Below are positions 6,871-9,565 of a stretch of DNA of 9,565 bases, one piece after another. The notes beneath the pieces are model-generated. The model was given only the letters and a program-made list of their open reading frames with translations, searched no databases and was not told the origin of the DNA. The stretch's first letter is position 1; each line of letters opens with the position of its first letter. Both the position numbers and the translations under genes were made by a program. Origin of the DNA: Hadesarchaea archaeon (GTDB lineage: Archaea; Hadarchaeota; Hadarchaeia; Hadarchaeales; Hadarchaeaceae). The DNA lies in assembly GCA_014361095.1 (NCBI GenBank), contig JACIWF010000045.1, positions 1-9,565 on the forward strand, read 5' to 3'.

Positions 6871-7482
6871 TTACTTCAACAGCTTGGCAATTTCCTCATC
6901 AGATAGCTCCCGGTAGCCTTTGCCATCGATGATCGCCACCACTGTCTTCTCGCCCGTGGCCGCATCCCTTTCTATCGCCGTCTTTATCGACTGCGCCGCC
7001 AGCCTGGCACATTCCTCCAGCGACATGTCATCCCGGTACATCTGCTCGAGAACCCCGTAGGCGATTGTCGATCCCGTTCCGGCGCTGGCAAACTTTTCCT
7101 CCTCGATCTTCCCGCCCACAGGATCAAGGAAATACAAACGGGGCCCGTCCGGATCTATGCCGGAGATCACGCCCGCAACGATGTAGGGAAAAATCCTCCT
7201 TCCAAACAGCAGGTTCGAGGCCACCTGCACCAGAGCTTTTGTCGTGATGGGGCGGCCTTGGTTAAGTCGATAAAGGTTGGCCTCGGCCCGGAGCAGACTC
7301 ACGAAGCTCTGAATATCTCCGGAGCTTCCGGAAATCGCGGCACCGATGAAGTCGTCCAGCTTGAACAGCTTGGGGACCCTCTTGCTGACCACAAGATAAT
7401 ACGAGGTGCCCTTGGTATCCGCCGCCAGCGCGATGCCCTCCTTGCATCTCAGCCCCACAACCGTTCCAGTAAATCCAAACAT
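6871..7482 (-). CDS. psmB: Proteasome beta-type subunit, divergent at the catalytic Thr1
   Basis: An Ntn-hydrolase-fold subunit of the 20S proteasome, normally forming the inner rings that degrade unfolded proteins. From the ATG at 7480-7482 it has 203 residues and a very short N-terminus; an in-frame TTG at 7491 is less likely. Family blocks are clear: CKEGIALAADTKG, SKRVPKLFKL, GSSGDIQ, LRAEANLYRL, FPYIVAG, GPRLYFLDPVGG, GTGSTIAYGVLE and a C-terminal GYRELSDEEIAKLL. Anchoring on Asp17 (D22 here) and Lys33 (K38 here), with no gap between them, puts glycine (G6) at the Thr1 position, flanked by T5 and T7. Equivalents of Ser129 (S138) and Asp166 (D173) remain, and Ser169 is threonine (T176). 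It is therefore either a non-catalytic paralog or a form with a one-residue shift in the first strand. No alpha subunit or second beta gene is in the window. Confidence 0.88.
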   Translation of the reverse strand: MFGFTGTVVGLRCKEGIALAADTKGTSYYLVVSKRVPKLFKLDDFIGAAISGSSGDIQSFVSLLRAEANLYRLNQGRPITTKALVQVASNLLFGRRIFPYIVAGVISGIDPDGPRLYFLDPVGGKIEEEKFASAGTGSTIAYGVLEQMYRDDMSLEECARLAAQSIKTAIERDAATGEKTVVAIIDGKGYRELSDEEIAKLLK

Positions 7483-7510
7483 GAAGATCAAAATTAACTA
7501 ATCCCAAGGG

Positions 7511-7523
7511 TTATAATAATTAT
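7511..7523 (-). promoter_or_regulatory. TATA-like box upstream of psmB
   Basis: Read on the minus strand, TTATTATAA (7511-7519) inside a longer AT tract lies 29-37 bases before the ATG at 7482. Transcription would start about eight bases before the ATG, giving a very short leader. No Shine-Dalgarno sequence is evident. Confidence 0.45.
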
Positions 7524-7617
7524 CGTCTCGCTGGAAACTTACCGATTGGACGGCGCCTGCGTTGTCACCATCAACGACTTCCGGTTACAGCCGGGTTCGG
7601 GTTTTCCGAATTTTTCG

Positions 7618-7651
7618 TTTATTAATATCCCACCCGCAAACCCCCTGCGGG
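7618..7651 (+). promoter_or_regulatory. TATA-like box and inverted repeat before the OB-fold gene
   Basis: TTTATTAATA (7618-7627) is a good archaeal TATA candidate about 33 bp before the ATG at 7657. Between the two lies an inverted repeat, CCCGCA (7633-7638) and TGCGGG (7646-7651), around a seven-base AACCCCC spacer. The expected transcription start falls inside or just after the right arm, so the repeat is more likely a DNA-level operator than an mRNA hairpin. That reading is inference. Confidence 0.45.
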
Positions 7652-7656
7652 AAAAT

Positions 7657-8322
7657 ATGGATGTAACCGCCACCAAGCTGAGCCTGATCTGTTCATTGGT
7701 GGGGTTGATCGCCATATACGCGGTCGCTATCTCAGCCCGGCCAAAAATCACCCCGATCGCAAGCCTGAATGAAAACTTCATCGGACTCAGGATATCTGTT
7801 TCCGGTCAGGTCATCGACTACCGCGACCACGAAGAGGGCCACCTCTTTCTGAAACTAAAGGACAAATCAGGCGGGCTTGTCAATGTGCCGATATTCTCCA
7901 GAACTCGCGCGCAGCTTGAGGAATCAATCGAAATTCTTGACATAGTGGAAATAACCGGAGAAGTCGCCCTCTATCAAGGAGAACTCGAGGTGATCCCGGC
8001 TAGTGTGAGGGACATTAAAGTCGTGCACACGGCTCCGGCGAAGCTGTCCGAAATCGGCAAAGAAAATGCAGGCAATCCGGTTAAAGTAGTTGGTGTGATC
8101 TCCAAGCGCGAAATTGTGGGCAACGGGAGCTTATTGCTGACATTGGAGGATGATGGAAGCCGGTTGCGGGTTTTCGTCCCATCTTGGATCGTTGAGGACG
8201 GCTTACCTGAGATTCACGTCGGCGATACCGTCCGAGTGGATGGCTGGATTCAGCTCTACAACGGAGAGGTCGAGATAAAGCTGACCAGCGCCTCACATCT
8301 GCATCTCATTGAGGCTGCCTAG
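7657..8322 (+). CDS. Membrane-anchored protein with two OB-fold domains
   Basis: A 221-residue protein with an N-terminal hydrophobic segment (about 8-25, LSLICSLVGLIAIYAVAI), then two similar beta-rich domains at about 40-120 and 130-218 that look like OB-folds. Each domain ends with the same pattern: GEVALYQGELEVIP (101-114) and GWIQLYNGEVEIKL (196-209), which marks an internal duplication. The first domain contains VSGQVIDYRDHEEGHLFLKLKD, typical OB strand 1-2-3 spacing. The short N-terminus with one lysine suggests a signal anchor with the OB domains outside the cytoplasm, though this is not certain. The frame is open from 7546, but that would start upstream of the TATA-like box, so ATG 7657 is used. 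The stop codon directly abuts the next ATG, so the gene is probably co-translated with the TctA transporter. Function unknown; OB-folds bind nucleic acids, but also other ligands. Confidence 0.75.
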   Translation: MDVTATKLSLICSLVGLIAIYAVAISARPKITPIASLNENFIGLRISVSGQVIDYRDHEEGHLFLKLKDKSGGLVNVPIFSRTRAQLEESIEILDIVEITGEVALYQGELEVIPASVRDIKVVHTAPAKLSEIGKENAGNPVKVVGVISKREIVGNGSLLLTLEDDGSRLRVFVPSWIVEDGLPEIHVGDTVRVDGWIQLYNGEVEIKLTSASHLHLIEAA

Positions 8323-9549
8323 ATGCTGGAAACGCTCGCCCACGTCTTGGCGGGCGTGGCGCTGGGAACCGTGACTGGGCTGATCCCCGGGCTCCATGTT
8401 AACAACCTGACCCCGATCTTAATCGCTCTGGCCGCCGGTGCTTCAGCAGAGATGGCGGCGCTGATAGTCGCGATGTCGATCACCAACGCCTTCATAAGTT
8501 ACATTCCCTCAACTTTCTTGGCCGCGCCCGAGGAAGGCACCGAGCTCTCCGTGCTGCCCGCCCACCGGCTCCTCCTCGAAGGGAGAGGATATCAGGCGAT
8601 CAGGCTTTCGGCAACCGGTTGCCTGGGCGGCGTGATGCTATCTGCGGCGCTGGCCCTGCCTTTTATGCCCGTTATCGGCCCGATTTACGATCTCATCAGG
8701 CCACAGATGCACTGGTTGCTACTCACCGTCACCGTTGTGATGATCTTCCTAGAGAAATCCCGTGGGAAAATTATCTGGGCAACGGCAATCTTTCTGATGT
8801 CGGGGTTGCTCGGCCTTCTCACTCTCGACACCGGCCTGATGCCCGCAGATGCTGCCCTGCTCCCCCTGCTTTCAGGACTTTTCGGCCTTAGCGTGCTGTT
8901 GCCCAGCATCGCCAACTGCAGCTCCCTTCCCGAACAACACCTAGATGAAGAACCGATTAACATCCAAAACAGCCTGAAACCTGTTTCCGCGGGGACTGCC
9001 GCCGGAATTCTGACTGGGATCGTCCCAAGCATTGGGCCCTCTCAAGGAACCGTTCTTGCCCAGCTGGTTGTCCGCTCCAAAGGCACCGAGGAATTTCTGA
9101 TGTCGGTGGGCTGCGTGAACACCTCCAAGGCCCTTTTTTCATTCATCGCGATTTTTGCCATAGGAAGGGGCAGAAGCGGGGCTGCCGTGGCTGTCGAGAA
9201 GATCGTGGACGCAGCCAACATCACTCCGCTGCTGATAATTGGCGTGGCTTTGTTCGCCGCAGGAATCGCCGCCATCCTGCAACTCCAACTGGGCAAGCTC
9301 GCCGCAAGACACATGGACCGCCTTCCCTACCGGTGGCTCGGTGTCGCCGTCATGGCTTTTATCTTGGGGCTCATCTTTTACTGCACCGGGTTCATCGGGA
9401 TTCTGGTCCTAACCATCGCCACTTCCATCGGAATGTTGCCCGCTTTAGCTAAGGTCAAAAGAACCCATTCCATGGGGGTGCTCATGCTGCCCTGCCTGCT
9501 CTTCTTCGCTGGAGCAAAGGACGGCGTTTTGGCCGCGCTTGGTCTTTGA
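8323..9549 (+). CDS. TctA-family (DUF112) membrane transporter
   Basis: A 408-residue polytopic membrane protein with many hydrophobic segments. The signature glycine/proline loop GTVTGLIPGLHVNN (15-28) recurs in the second half as GTAAGILTGIVPSIGPSQGT (224-243), the internal two-fold repeat typical of tripartite tricarboxylate transporter TctA permeases. Residues 53-90 (ITNAFISYIPSTFLAAPEEG onward) and 265-295 (VNTSKALFSFIAIFAIGRGR onward) are the matching second elements of each repeat. Bacterial TctA is about 500 residues and works with a small TctB and a periplasmic TctC binding protein. This is the shorter archaeal type, and neither partner is visible. The substrate is unknown. It begins on the base after the OB-fold gene's stop, so translation is likely coupled. 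It ends 16 bases before the window edge, so any third operon gene would be outside. Confidence 0.88.
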   Translation: MLETLAHVLAGVALGTVTGLIPGLHVNNLTPILIALAAGASAEMAALIVAMSITNAFISYIPSTFLAAPEEGTELSVLPAHRLLLEGRGYQAIRLSATGCLGGVMLSAALALPFMPVIGPIYDLIRPQMHWLLLTVTVVMIFLEKSRGKIIWATAIFLMSGLLGLLTLDTGLMPADAALLPLLSGLFGLSVLLPSIANCSSLPEQHLDEEPINIQNSLKPVSAGTAAGILTGIVPSIGPSQGTVLAQLVVRSKGTEEFLMSVGCVNTSKALFSFIAIFAIGRGRSGAAVAVEKIVDAANITPLLIIGVALFAAGIAAILQLQLGKLAARHMDRLPYRWLGVAVMAFILGLIFYCTGFIGILVLTIATSIGMLPALAKVKRTHSMGVLMLPCLLFFAGAKDGVLAALGL

Positions 9550-9565
9550 AGCTACCTCAAAATAG

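Noticed and set aside
7546..7656. TTG-started N-terminal extension of the OB-fold protein (37 residues)
   Set aside because: It would begin upstream of the TATA-like box and before a natural signal-anchor start; the ATG at 7657 gives a standard membrane anchor.

Overview
The window is archaeal. It carries ribosomal protein S24e (not found in bacteria) next to a DUF359-type GTP-dependent dephospho-CoA kinase, an Lhr-family helicase and a proteasome beta-type subunit. AT-rich TATA-like boxes sit about 24-33 bp before several start codons, which fits leaderless or short-leader archaeal transcription. The gene content looks euryarchaeal or from a related lineage, but I cannot name a genus from sequence alone. 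There are no tRNA, rRNA, CRISPR or insertion-sequence signals. This is mostly an ordinary chromosomal region with a few odd genes.

Layout. (1) Bases 1-783, minus strand: the dephospho-CoA kinase followed by S24e, which runs off the left edge. (2) 842-3679, plus strand: an Lhr-type helicase, divergent from the kinase, with both start codons placed about 24 bp from TATA-like boxes. (3) 3783-5042, minus strand: threonine synthase with a TTG start and a tandem Shine-Dalgarno sequence. (4) 5120-5713, plus strand: a small membrane-anchored coiled-coil/winged-helix protein, divergent from threonine synthase across one short shared promoter region. (5) 5714-5877: a non-coding gap with several inverted repeats. 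(6) 5878-6849, plus strand: a xylose-isomerase-like TIM-barrel protein of unknown substrate. (7) 6871-7482, minus strand: a proteasome beta-type subunit whose alignment puts glycine where the catalytic Thr1 belongs. (8) 7657-9549, plus strand: a two-gene unit in which a membrane-anchored tandem OB-fold protein is followed with no gap by a TctA-family (DUF112) transporter.

How they fit together. Kinase and S24e form an archaeal information-processing/CoA cluster. Threonine synthase may be regulated by its divergent membrane-tethered HTH neighbour (inference). The OB-fold and TctA genes look translationally coupled and may form one membrane system that lacks the usual TctB/TctC partners (inference). 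I saw no defence island or mobile element. The best candidates for something undescribed are the beta subunit without Thr1, the OB-fold/TctA pair and the membrane-tethered HTH protein.
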